Source: Alphaproteobacteria bacterium
GTDB lineage: Bacteria > Pseudomonadota > Alphaproteobacteria > UBA7887
Direction: 5' to 3'
DNA length: 10,787 nt
Assembly: GCA_028289725.1 (NCBI GenBank)
Contig: JANQOH010000040.1
Coordinates: forward strand, 1 to 10,787
The position numbers and the translations under genes are program-made. Shown here piece after piece: positions 1 to 8,135 of this stretch (positions are counted from its first letter, which is position 1; every line of letters begins with the position of its first letter). Under the pieces are notes generated by a model. That model had not been told where the DNA came from. It searched no databases and saw only the letters and a list, made by a program, of their open reading frames with translations.

Positions 1-1872
1 CTCGTCAATTTGCGCGGGCTCGACCAGAGTGCCGTCATGCCACGGATCGATGCCGCCAAAGAGCGATTGGCGCCGCGCGGTCCGGATGCGCGACATGGCT
101 GGTCCGACGAACGTTGCGCGCTTGCGCACACCCGGCTCGCGATCATTGATCTCAGTCCCGAGGCTGAGGAGCCGATGGCCGGCCACGGCGCCGTAATTTC
201 GTACAACGGCGAGATTTATAATTTTCAGGCGCTACGCCGAGAGCTCGAAGCGGAAGGTGTCAGGTTTTCGACGCGGTCCGATACCGAGGTCCTGCTTGCG
301 GCGTGGCGGGCTTGGGGGCCAGCGGCTCTGGACCGTTTCGTCGGAATGTTCGCGTTCGCCCTTTGGGATGCGGCTGCCGGTGAACTAATTTTGGCGCGGG
401 ACCGTTTCGGAAAAAAGCCGCTGCTCTACGCGCAAGATGGTGGCCAGCTCGCTTTTGCTTCCGACCTCATCGCCCTTGACCGGCTTCGCCCGAGCGCCGA
501 CGGCATCGACCAATACGCATTGAAGTTTCTTTTCACGCTGCGCTATTTGCCGGAGCCACTGTCTATTCGACCAGGTGTAGTCAAGTTGCCGCCGGGCCAC
601 TTTTTGCGTTTCAACGCAAATGGTATCGATATCCAACGTTGGTTCGCACTGAGTGACCAATCGTTACCAAGCTATCAAACAGACGCCGATGCCCTGTCGG
701 ACTTGCGGTCACGTTTCGATGAAGCTGTCACAAACCGTTTGATATCGGATGTGCCGCTGGGCCTGTTTTTGTCAGGCGGCATCGATTCTGCGCTGGTCGC
801 GGCGTCGGCGGCGCGTGGTCGTGCGGGCATCCAAACATTCACCGTCGGTTTTGAAGGCGCGGCCGACTATTACGAGGAACGACCGGCGGCAAGATTGGTG
901 GCCGATCATCTCGGCACCGCGCATTCGGAAGTGCCGGTCAGCTCGGCGGATGCGCTGGACGCGATCGATTCTGTCTTTGACAGCCTGGATGAACCATTTG
1001 CTGATTCATCGGCGGTGCCGACCTACTTGCTTGCCCGCGCCACACGGCAATCGGTGACCGTCGCTTTGTCAGGCGATGGCGCGGACGAGGTTTTCGGCGG
1101 TTACCGAAAATATCAGGCCGAACGCTTCGCCAATCTGTACCAAATTTTACCGCGATTTCTGCGTGCCGGATTGATCGAACCGTTTGTTGCTGCTCTGCCC
1201 GAATCGAAAACGAGCCCTTTTTTTGAGAGACTGCGGCGGCTCCGCCGGTTTGTGGCGCACGCCGGCGCAACGCCGACGGCCCGGCAAGCAGGCCTCAACC
1301 GATTGCTGGGCCCAGCGGATCTCGGACAGTTGTTTGTCGACGCCGGCGACCTCCCCGATCTTGAATGTATGATTGGCAAGCTCCGCGACGCCGCAAATAC
1401 CACGGACCCGATCAACGCCATGCTGGCGGCCGATATCGCGCTTGGCCTGCCCGGCGATATGTTGGTGAAAGTCGACCGCATGAGCATGGCGAACGCGTTG
1501 GAAGTCCGCTGCCCTTTTCTCGACCATCGGGTCGTGGCCTGCGCGGCGGCGATGCCCGGACATCTCAAGCTCGGCCGCGACGGCGGCAAGATCGCGCTGC
1601 GGGGCGCGTTCGCCGACCGTTTGCCCAAAGGCGTGTTCGATCGTCCCAAGAAGGGCTTCGAGCTGCCGATCGCGCAATGGCTGACCGGGCCCTTGAGCGA
1701 CCGCGTGCGGCGCGCTATCGATCCGGTGCGTCTCCGCAAGCAAGGTCTACTCCGTCCAGAATTGCCGGCCGCTTGGTTTGACATGTTGAAAACAGGCCGC
1801 CGCGATACGTCCGAGTCACTTTGGACCATGGTGGCGTTTCAGGCTTGGTACGAACGTTTCGGCACCGCATGA
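1..1872 (+). CDS. asnB: Asparagine synthase (glutamine-hydrolysing) family amidotransferase, 5' end missing
   Basis: This is a class II glutamine amidotransferase fused to an ATP-dependent synthetase domain. Such enzymes take ammonia from glutamine and amidate an adenylated carboxylate (aspartate in AsnB, uronic acids in some polysaccharide-locus homologues). The frame is open through base 1, so the start and the catalytic N-terminal Cys (MCGIAG-type start) lie about ten residues to the left; the in-frame TTG at base 10 is not the start. Visible glutaminase motifs are RGPD, YNGEIYNF, SDTEVLL and RDRFGKKPL. The synthetase half has the PP-loop SGGIDS (772-789), SGDGADEVFGGY (from 1069), the block VDRMSMANALEVRCPFLDHR and KKGFELPI, so all expected ATP-site elements are intact. 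The stop overlaps the next gene's ATG (ATGA), indicating a polysaccharide-type operon. Whether the substrate is aspartate or a sugar acid cannot be told; amidation of a sugar is plausible from context. Confidence 0.93.
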   Translation, partial: LVNLRGLDQSAVMPRIDAAKERLAPRGPDARHGWSDERCALAHTRLAIIDLSPEAEEPMAGHGAVISYNGEIYNFQALRRELEAEGVRFSTRSDTEVLLAAWRAWGPAALDRFVGMFAFALWDAAAGELILARDRFGKKPLLYAQDGGQLAFASDLIALDRLRPSADGIDQYALKFLFTLRYLPEPLSIRPGVVKLPPGHFLRFNANGIDIQRWFALSDQSLPSYQTDADALSDLRSRFDEAVTNRLISDVPLGLFLSGGIDSALVAASAARGRAGIQTFTVGFEGAADYYEERPAARLVADHLGTAHSEVPVSSADALDAIDSVFDSLDEPFADSSAVPTYLLARATRQSVTVALSGDGADEVFGGYRKYQAERFANLYQILPRFLRAGLIEPFVAALPESKTSPFFERLRRLRRFVAHAGATPTARQAGLNRLLGPADLGQLFVDAGDLPDLECMIGKLRDAANTTDPINAMLAADIALGLPGDMLVKVDRMSMANALEVRCPFLDHRVVACAAAMPGHLKLGRDGGKIALRGAFADRLPKGVFDRPKKGFELPIAQWLTGPLSDRVRRAIDPVRLRKQGLLRPELPAAWFDMLKTGRRDTSESLWTMVAFQAWYERFGTA

Positions 1873-3017
1873 AGATACTGCAAGTCTGCGCGGTCGACTT
1901 CACACTCTACCATTTCCTGGTGCCTCTAATTCGCGGGATGTCGGATGCCGGGCACGAGGTCGTCGCGGCGTGCGGTGACGGGCCGCTCGCGGCGCGGGTG
2001 CGTGCCAATGGCATCCGCGTAGAATCCATTCCGTTTGCCCGCAGTCTCTTCAGCCTGCGCCGTCATTGGCGCGCCTACCGGTCGTTACTCGGTCTTTTGC
2101 GGCGCGAACGCTTTGATATGGTGCATGTCCATACGCCGGTCGCGGCGCTGATCGGGCGATTGGCGGCACGACGCGCGCGGATCGCCCGGGTCGTTTACAC
2201 GGCCCACGGGTTTTACTTTCATGAACACATGCCGTCGTGGAAGCGCGGACTATTCGTCGCGCTTGAATGGTTCGGCGGGCGGTTTACCGATGTCCTGTTC
2301 ACCCAGGCCGAGGAGGACGCGGACACCGCGCGACGACTGAAATTGTGCCGCGGCCAGGTCATCGAAGCGATCGGCAATGGTGTCGATCCAACCCGCTTTC
2401 GCCCGGCCGTTGAGGCATCGGAGAAGGTCGCGTGTCGCGAACAATTCGCCACGCCGGAGAATGCCGTGGTGATCGTAGTCGTCGGCCGCCTGGTGGCGGA
2501 AAAAGGCTATCGTGAACTTTTCGAAGCGATGCGGCGCGTCGATGCCGTGCTTTGGGTTGTTGGTGAGCGATTGGCCAATGATCACGCACAGGATATTGGC
2601 GCTGAGATTGATGCGGCGCGCGACGATCCGGTTCTTGCCAGACGCATCCGCCTGCTTGGCCACCGAACCGATGTCGAAGCGATTTTGCGCGCCGCCGACA
2701 TTTTTGTTCTGCCGTCGCACCGCGAAGGCATGCCACGCTCGATCATCGAGGCGATGATGACCGGTCTGCCCGTTGTCGCGACGAACATTCGCGGCAGCCG
2801 CGAAGAGGTTGTGAACGATGAAACGGGATACTTGACGCCGGTTCGTGATGCACCGGCCTTAGCTTCGGCACTCAACAAACTGGTTTCGGATGTGGGCCTA
2901 AGACAGCGTATGGGTGCCGCGGGCCAGGAGCGCGCACGAGACCATTATGACGAAAACAAAGTAATCGCGCGCCAATTGCGGCATCTGCATCTTGTGCCGT
3001 CGGTCATCGATGCTTAG
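1869..3017 (+). CDS. Glycosyltransferase family 4 (GT-B fold)
   Basis: This is a 382-residue retaining glycosyltransferase of the GT4/CapM type, which transfers a sugar from a nucleotide-sugar donor, probably to a lipid-linked glycan on the cytoplasmic side of the inner membrane. The N-terminal Rossmann half begins MKILQVCAVDF and carries HVHTP (87-90 region) and TAHGFYFHEH (111-120). The C-terminal donor-binding half carries GNGVDPTRF (169-177), VVGRLVAEKGY (204-214) and the family EX7E motif, with E286 and E294 in HREGMPRSIIEAM, then GLPVVATNIRGSREE. Length is normal for the family. I chose the ATG at 1869 because the protein starts there like its family and it overlaps the upstream stop by ATGA, implying translational coupling; no Shine-Dalgarno is visible. 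The in-frame start at 1821 lies inside the amidotransferase gene and is less likely. Donor and acceptor sugars cannot be assigned. Confidence 0.92.
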   Translation: MKILQVCAVDFTLYHFLVPLIRGMSDAGHEVVAACGDGPLAARVRANGIRVESIPFARSLFSLRRHWRAYRSLLGLLRRERFDMVHVHTPVAALIGRLAARRARIARVVYTAHGFYFHEHMPSWKRGLFVALEWFGGRFTDVLFTQAEEDADTARRLKLCRGQVIEAIGNGVDPTRFRPAVEASEKVACREQFATPENAVVIVVVGRLVAEKGYRELFEAMRRVDAVLWVVGERLANDHAQDIGAEIDAARDDPVLARRIRLLGHRTDVEAILRAADIFVLPSHREGMPRSIIEAMMTGLPVVATNIRGSREEVVNDETGYLTPVRDAPALASALNKLVSDVGLRQRMGAAGQERARDHYDENKVIARQLRHLHLVPSVIDA

Positions 3018-3029
3018 TGAGCGAATATA

Positions 3030-4259
3030 TTATCCCAAAACATCGCTTAGCGCCTCGACCACCCGATTGACATCGCTGTCTTTCATCGCCGGGTAGAGCG
3101 GCAACGACAAAGCGCGCTGGTAATAGCCCTGCGCTCCCGGCAATTCCAACGCCCCGTATCGACTGCGGTAGTAGGGTTGCTGGTGCACCGGCAGATAGTG
3201 CACCATCGTGCCGATGCCCCGATCCTTGAGATCCCGCATGACGCTGGCACGGTCCGTTCCGGCAGCTGCGAAATCAAGCATCACCACGTAGAGATGCCAC
3301 GCCGAATCGCAAGCTGCATTGCGGCTGACCGGCAAAACGATCGGTGCAAGCGGCTGAAGTAGTTCATCGTATTTCGCCGCCAAATCGCGGCGTCGCGTAA
3401 CGAAGCGATCCAATTTCTTTAGCTGGCTAAGCCCCAGCGCGCAGTTGATGTCGCTGACGCGGTAATTGAACCCTGGTTCTTTCATTTCGTAGTACCAGGG
3501 ATTGGGCGCGCCGTTTGGGTCGAACGCGAAAATAGCATTCTCAAATTGGTCAGTGTCGCGGCTCATGCCGTGATTGCGCGATTTCCGAAGTTGGTCGGCT
3601 AGCGCCGAGTCGTTGGTGGTGACGGCGCCACCTTCGCCCATGGCGATGGTTTTGACCGGATGGAAGGAAAAGGTGCTCATCGCGCCATTGCGTCCGTCGC
3701 CGATGGCGCGCCGCTCATTCGCCTTACCCGCTCGATAGTGAGAGCCGAGGGCGTGCGCGGCGTCGTAGACCACGGCGATCTCACGATCCGCGCATAGTTG
3801 CTCGATTGCGTCGAGATCGCCGCATTGACCGTTTAGATGCACCGGAAAGGCGGCACGGACGGGACCGCCGTCACCCGAATCAGCGCGGTCCAACGCTTCC
3901 GAAAGTTCGTCGGGTCCCATCAAACCGGTGTCGGGATTCACGTCGGCAAAGACGATCTCCGCGCCGGCATGGTGAGGGCCGTTGGCGGTCGCAAGGAACG
4001 TTAAGCTCGGGACAACGACACGATCGCCGGCTTTGAGGCCCAGGGCCAGGGCGGCCATGTGCAGGGCCGCGGTGCCGTTGGAACACGTGACCGCGAACTC
4101 GGCGCCAACACGCATGGCCAGCGCCGCTTCAAATTGCTGAACCGCCGGCCCGGTTGTCAGCCAGCCACTGCGCAGCGCCTCGTTGACGGCGGCGATATCG
4201 TCGTCTTCGATGGTTTGGTGGCCATAGGGCAGAAAATCCCGGTCGTCGGATCCGGACAG
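3030..4259 (-). CDS. DegT/DnrJ/EryC1/StrS sugar aminotransferase, PseC-like, probable CTG start
   Basis: This PLP-dependent enzyme (409 residues from the CTG) transfers an amino group, usually from glutamate, to a 4-keto nucleotide sugar. The closest family I recall is PseC (UDP-4-amino-4,6-dideoxy-N-acetyl-beta-L-altrosamine transaminase). Supporting features are FLPYGHQTIEDDDI and WLTTGPAVQQFE near the start, CSNGTAALH, the PLP lysine in SFHPVKTIAMGEGG (K203), PWYYEMKEPGFNYRVSD, ALGLSQLKKLD and VHYLPVHQQPYY. The conserved N-terminus lies upstream of the first in-frame ATG (4113-4115), and a TGA stands in frame at 4275-4277, so translation must begin between them. CTG at 4257-4259, five bases after GGGAGG, fits best. 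The gene lies 37 bases after the heparinase-like gene, in the same direction, and ends 12 bases from the convergent glycosyltransferase. No other pseudaminate gene is visible, so perosamine- or legionaminate-type transaminases remain possible. Confidence 0.88.
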   Translation of the reverse strand: MSGSDDRDFLPYGHQTIEDDDIAAVNEALRSGWLTTGPAVQQFEAALAMRVGAEFAVTCSNGTAALHMAALALGLKAGDRVVVPSLTFLATANGPHHAGAEIVFADVNPDTGLMGPDELSEALDRADSGDGGPVRAAFPVHLNGQCGDLDAIEQLCADREIAVVYDAAHALGSHYRAGKANERRAIGDGRNGAMSTFSFHPVKTIAMGEGGAVTTNDSALADQLRKSRNHGMSRDTDQFENAIFAFDPNGAPNPWYYEMKEPGFNYRVSDINCALGLSQLKKLDRFVTRRRDLAAKYDELLQPLAPIVLPVSRNAACDSAWHLYVVMLDFAAAGTDRASVMRDLKDRGIGTMVHYLPVHQQPYYRSRYGALELPGAQGYYQRALSLPLYPAMKDSDVNRVVEALSDVLG

Positions 4260-4264
4260 CGGTG

Positions 4265-4270
4265 CCTCCC
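4265..4270 (-). promoter_or_regulatory. Ribosome binding site that supports the CTG start of the aminotransferase
   Basis: On the minus strand, GGGAGG occupies 4270 down to 4265 and is followed by CACCG and then CTG (4259-4257). It is the only good Shine-Dalgarno between the in-frame stop (4275-4277) and the first internal ATG. An ATG at 4278-4276 lies just upstream but in a different frame, and would place this site inside a coding region that reads no recognisable protein. The site is the main argument for initiation at CTG rather than truncation. Confidence 0.6.
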
Positions 4271-4296
4271 GGTGTCATGGGGCGCGGATTGTGGGC

Positions 4297-6006
4297 CTAA
4301 GACCCGATCCTATTTATAGCCCATTTGACCGTCGCGCCCTCGACACCGCACACCCCCACAATCACAGCCTGTTCGCTGCGGCGGCGTTCGCCATCGCGGC
4401 CAAAATAGACGCTTGGATTGATCGCCAGGCTGCCGCCGACCGCGCGCAGTTGCCAGCCTGAGCCGTCGGGCAGTCGGAACAGCGCGGCTTGGCCATGCAT
4501 GACCAACGACGCCTGCACGCTGGGATGAAGGTGAAACCGGATCGCGAAGGGTTGCGGTTCGTCGGTTGCGACGCCATTGATTGGGCTCAACGAATCCTCG
4601 CCGCGCAAGTCGCTGCCGGATGCGTTGAGGTAGAACCGCCGACGATGCATCAGGCCGAACCGCGCGCCATAGCCGTCATGACGCGCATCGACCCACGTCG
4701 CGCCGTCAGCCTCGCTCCGTTCGCAGATCACCGAGGGCGCCACCCGATTGATCCGGCCGTCGTCCTCGATCTCGACCGAGTTGGTGTCGGTCAGAACCAG
4801 CGTCGAATGGGCCGCAGTGCTGCGCAACGCCTGTGACCATTGCGCGCCCCGGCCTTCATGCGGTCCGCAATTCACGATCATGCGGTATGCGCCGACGCTC
4901 ATTTCGAAACTGAGCATGCCGGCATGCGCGCGCTTTGATCCCGGGTCCGGCGCGCCGGTATCGACGATCACCGCGCTGGATCCATGGGCGAGGCGCTGGA
5001 ATCCGCTTTGCGCCGCATTGGTGAGCGGGCGCGCGCGCACTTTCGCCAAGTCCAAGGTGGTCTTAACCAGCTCCGAATCATCTTCGCCGGTATCGTTGAA
5101 CATGGCCAATCCGCCGTCGCCATGGCACAGGCCGCGCAATAACGGCGCCATGCGGTCGATCGTGCGCACGAGATCCTCGGGCGGAACGCGGTTGGCCGCC
5201 AGCAACAATGTGCGGCAGTCGGCAAGATCACCCAATATGCGTCTTTGCAGGCGCGGTGACCGCTCGATTTGGCCGCCATCGCCAAGCACTTGCCGCTTGC
5301 ACTCGCGGATCAATACGCGGATGGCTTGATTGAATCGTCTTTCGCTCGGGCCGACGCACAAAGCGCCATAAAGCAGGCCGCGGGCCGCTGAGAACCGGCC
5401 GGCGCCGGCGCACTCGCGCGTGACCACGCGGCTCAAATGGCGCACTTGCATGGCCAGGCTCGACAGGAATGCGGCGCGCCAAGTGTCGTCTGCGCCATTT
5501 AGCAAGAACGCGCCATTCATGCTCCACGCGGCAACACGCCGGCCCAATACGTCCGCCCGCCATGACAGCGGGCGCCAATGGCCGCAATTGCGGATCCAAT
5601 CGCGCACCAGGGCGCGCGCGTAGCGGCGGGCCGCTTCGCCGCCGCTGGCTTTGAAGTCGCGCAGCCATTCGAAGCTGTGCATTTCAACCAGCCAGGCTTC
5701 GTCAATGCCGGCGGGCAACCAAACCGGCATTTTTGGCGCGCTGACCTCATGCCCGGCAAAGCGATAGCGGCCCTGGAACAAGGCATCGCCACGGCTGGAA
5801 TCACCGCGCCAGGGGTCCGGGGGCTGCAGCGCCAGCCGGTCCGGTGTCGGACCGGGCAGGCTCAACGGATAGAGCGGACTGCCGTAAATCAGTGGCCGGC
5901 TGCGTTCTCTGATGGGTACCCGCGTCCGCGCGCGCCATTCCGGCTTCGTGAAGCTGAGCGCGGTCCAGTCGAAACGCCCGAACACGCTGTCGCCGACCAA
6001 ATTCAC
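4297..6006 (-). CDS. Heparinase II/III family protein
   Basis: This 569-residue protein belongs to the heparinase II/III-like family: an alpha-helical toroid in the N-terminal half and a beta-sandwich in the C-terminal half, as in polysaccharide lyases that cleave uronic-acid polymers by beta-elimination. Visible family marks are SPLYPLSLPGPTPDRL (43-58), DPWRGD, YRFAGHEV, LGDGGQIERSP (241-251), HGDGGLAMFND (295-305), AHAGMLSFEMS (360-370) and STAAHSTLVLTDTNS (396-410). No signal peptide is evident, so a cytoplasmic place is likely and the true substrate is unknown. The start is GTG at 6006, overlapping the rpe stop by GTGA with no Shine-Dalgarno, so translation is probably coupled to rpe. 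From memory, a gene of this type sits between rpe/rsmB and purH in many Alphaproteobacteria; here purH is absent and a sugar aminotransferase follows. Lyase activity is inferred from family only. Confidence 0.87.
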   Translation of the reverse strand: MNLVGDSVFGRFDWTALSFTKPEWRARTRVPIRERSRPLIYGSPLYPLSLPGPTPDRLALQPPDPWRGDSSRGDALFQGRYRFAGHEVSAPKMPVWLPAGIDEAWLVEMHSFEWLRDFKASGGEAARRYARALVRDWIRNCGHWRPLSWRADVLGRRVAAWSMNGAFLLNGADDTWRAAFLSSLAMQVRHLSRVVTRECAGAGRFSAARGLLYGALCVGPSERRFNQAIRVLIRECKRQVLGDGGQIERSPRLQRRILGDLADCRTLLLAANRVPPEDLVRTIDRMAPLLRGLCHGDGGLAMFNDTGEDDSELVKTTLDLAKVRARPLTNAAQSGFQRLAHGSSAVIVDTGAPDPGSKRAHAGMLSFEMSVGAYRMIVNCGPHEGRGAQWSQALRSTAAHSTLVLTDTNSVEIEDDGRINRVAPSVICERSEADGATWVDARHDGYGARFGLMHRRRFYLNASGSDLRGEDSLSPINGVATDEPQPFAIRFHLHPSVQASLVMHGQAALFRLPDGSGWQLRAVGGSLAINPSVYFGRDGERRRSEQAVIVGVCGVEGATVKWAINRIGS

Positions 6007-6677
6007 TGGATTGTGCTGCCGTCGCGCAAGCGCGCGATATTGCCGGCATAGGCGTTGGAGCCGCCTTTGAAGGTCGCCGTGCCGGCGACCAACACATCGG
6101 CGCCCGCCGCGACCGCGCGCGGCGCCGTATCGAAGTTGATGCCGCCGTCCACTTCCAGATCGATCGTGCGGTCTTCCGCGTCGATCAAGGCGCGCACTTT
6201 GCGAATCTTCTCCAGCTGGCTTTCGATAAAGCTCTGGCCGCCGAAACCCGGATTGACGGTCATCACGAGCACGAGATCGACCTCGCCGATCACCGCCTCA
6301 ATCGATTCGACGGGCGTCGCCGGGTTTAGAGCGACGCCAGCCTTTTTGCCGAGATCACGGACATTTTGCAGGCTGCGGTGTAAATGCGGGCCGGCCTCCG
6401 CCTGCACGGTGATGATGTCCGCGCCCGCCTTGGCGAATGCCGGCAAGTAAGAGTCGACGGGCGATATCATCAAATGCGTATCGAACGGCTTGTCGCTGTA
6501 GTCGCGCAGCGCCGCGATTACATCCGGTCCGATCGTGATGTTGGGTACGAAGTGTCCATCCATGACGTCGATATGGATATAGTCCGCGCCCGCGTCGGTG
6601 ACCGCGCGGACCTCGTCGCCAAGCTTGGCGAAGTCCGAAGCAAGAATGGATGGCGCGATTCGAACCGGTTGCTGCAT
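6003..6677 (-). CDS. rpe: Ribulose-phosphate 3-epimerase
   Basis: This cytosolic TIM-barrel enzyme interconverts D-ribulose 5-phosphate and D-xylulose 5-phosphate in the pentose-phosphate pathway (and the Calvin cycle where present). At 224 residues it has the normal length. It begins QPVRIAPSILASDF. The metal and catalytic residues expected for the family are present: H35 and D37 in HIDVMDGHFVPN, H68 in DTHLM, and D177 in LEVDGGI. The loop NPGFGGQSF (142-150) and the phosphate-binding end VAGTATF (197-203) are also intact. The start is ATG at 6677 and no clear Shine-Dalgarno is seen. It lies 97 bases after rsmB on the same strand and overlaps the heparinase-like gene by 4 bases. The 97-base gap could hold a promoter, but I see no convincing -35/-10 pair. 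Confidence 0.97.
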   Translation of the reverse strand: MQQPVRIAPSILASDFAKLGDEVRAVTDAGADYIHIDVMDGHFVPNITIGPDVIAALRDYSDKPFDTHLMISPVDSYLPAFAKAGADIITVQAEAGPHLHRSLQNVRDLGKKAGVALNPATPVESIEAVIGEVDLVLVMTVNPGFGGQSFIESQLEKIRKVRALIDAEDRTIDLEVDGGINFDTAPRAVAAGADVLVAGTATFKGGSNAYAGNIARLRDGSTIQ

Positions 6678-6774
6678 ACAATTTGAAGTATCAGCTTAGG
6701 GACGGTTCGGGAAGCATCTGTTTCGTAAGTCGGCTTTGGATTTTGCAACACTGTTGCCGAGCTATCACGCCTTG

Positions 6775-8073
6775 CTATGCCCGGCGTTTGAGTCGGGCCG
6801 CATAGAAGCCGTCCCACCCGCCCAAATCGGCCAGTTGCGAAGGCAGGGTGCGTAAGTCGCCGTCCGCCGTAATTGCTTCGTCGATGCCGCCAATTTCCGC
6901 CGATTCGATTGGCACGCGAACGAATGTCGGATGGTTCGCAAGGAAGGCCGCGATCCGGTCCGGCCCCTCCTCCGGCTGCAGCGAACAAACCGCATAGACC
7001 AAGGTGCCGTTCGGCGCGAGCATGGTCGCGGCGTTGGACAACAGGCGATCCTGCGTGGCAATTACTCGCTCGATGCTGTCGTCTGCGGTCCTTAGACGGA
7101 GAATATCCGGATGTCGGCGGATCGTTCCTGTAGCGGTACACGGAGCGTCAAGCAAGACAGCCTGTACCGGGTCCCCTGGTCGCCATTCAGAAGCATCCGT
7201 CTCCAGCGTTTCCACTTCCAACCCGATCCGATCGAGATTCCTTTGCAGGCGATCGAGGCGGGTGGGCGACCAATCCACGGCGATCACTTTGGCGCCTGCG
7301 GACGCCAACTGCGCGGTCTTGCCGCCGGGGGCCGCGCATAGATCGATCACGGTATCGCCTGGTCCGGCATCCAAAAGTTTGGCCGGTAGCGCCGCTGCAG
7401 CGTCCTGTACCCACCAATTGCCAGATCGAAATCCAGGCAAATCTTCAATGCGTCCCCCGGAGCTCCGTCGAAGGCTGCCAGACGGTAACAATTCGGCGTC
7501 GAGGGTCTCGGCGAGCTCGACTGGACTTCCTTTTGCCGTCATATCGAGTGGCGGTTCGTCGAGGTGGCTTTCGGCGATGGCACGGGTATTTGCCTCGCCA
7601 TAGGCTGCTGACCAAGAGTTCCAAAGCCGGTCGGGCGTGTTGAGACGCGCGGCATCCTGCTCGTCGCGCCAAGTGCGTCCGTCCCGATCGAGTCGGCGCA
7701 GGACCGCATTGACCAACCCACGGTGTTTGCGTCCGCCGAACTCGACGGCAAGCTCAACCGATGTGTTGACCGCCGCATGCGGCGCGGTGTCAAGGAACAG
7801 AAGCTGTGCCGCGCCAAGCCTGAGTGCCATCCGTGTGCCACGCGCTTTCCGCGGCAAGGGTTTCTTTATGCAACGCCCGACAAGTTCATCGATCTGACCC
7901 AGCCGTCGGAGCACCGTCAGATAAAGAAGTGTGGCGAAAGCGAAGTCCTGGGTGCTTAGGTGCGATTTCGCCTCAGCAGTATCCCTGACTTCATGGCGGG
8001 TCCGACCTCGCAACAGGACCAAATCCAACCAATACGCCGCCACGTGACGGGCATCATGCTTGTTAAATGGCAT
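6775..8073 (-). CDS. rsmB: 16S rRNA (cytosine(967)-C(5))-methyltransferase RsmB
   Basis: This enzyme uses S-adenosylmethionine to methylate C5 of cytosine 967 in 16S rRNA. The 432-residue length fits the family. An N-terminal NusB-like RNA-binding helical domain (about residues 5-130, with RLGAAQLLFLD and HAAVNTSVELA) is followed by the Rossmann methyltransferase domain. Motif I is DLCAAPGGKTAQL (244-256). Motif IV is DAPCTATGTIRRHPD, with C312, which releases the product in this family. Motif VI is YAVCSLQPEEG, with the nucleophile C363. Motif VI has Val where Thr is usual (TCS), and motif IV has PCT instead of PCS; both cysteines are kept, so activity is expected. The start is ATG at 8073, with no strong Shine-Dalgarno. 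The gene lies 62 bases downstream of htpX on the same strand and 97 bases before rpe. Confidence 0.95.
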   Translation of the reverse strand: MPFNKHDARHVAAYWLDLVLLRGRTRHEVRDTAEAKSHLSTQDFAFATLLYLTVLRRLGQIDELVGRCIKKPLPRKARGTRMALRLGAAQLLFLDTAPHAAVNTSVELAVEFGGRKHRGLVNAVLRRLDRDGRTWRDEQDAARLNTPDRLWNSWSAAYGEANTRAIAESHLDEPPLDMTAKGSPVELAETLDAELLPSGSLRRSSGGRIEDLPGFRSGNWWVQDAAAALPAKLLDAGPGDTVIDLCAAPGGKTAQLASAGAKVIAVDWSPTRLDRLQRNLDRIGLEVETLETDASEWRPGDPVQAVLLDAPCTATGTIRRHPDILRLRTADDSIERVIATQDRLLSNAATMLAPNGTLVYAVCSLQPEEGPDRIAAFLANHPTFVRVPIESAEIGGIDEAITADGDLRTLPSQLADLGGWDGFYAARLKRRA

Positions 8074-8135
8074 ACATTGGGTGTAGCGGCTTGGGCGGAC
8101 GGGTCAAGCACGGTGGCGGGTTGAAAGGCGAGGTC

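Noticed and set aside
1113..1829. A 238-codon minus-strand open frame within the amidotransferase gene
   Set aside because: It is Arg/Ser-rich antisense of conserved synthetase motifs, with no recognisable domain.
1821..1868. Upstream in-frame start for the glycosyltransferase
   Set aside because: The added residues overlap the amidotransferase coding sequence and are not like family N-termini; the ATGA overlap at 1869 fits better.
3018..3029. Possible terminator between the convergent glycosyltransferase and aminotransferase genes
   Set aside because: Only 12 AT-rich bases with no inverted repeat visible in or around them.
6745..6757. GCAAC-ACT-GTTGC inverted repeat between rsmB and rpe as a terminator
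   Set aside because: Only five base pairs and followed on the minus strand by AAAA rather than a T-run.
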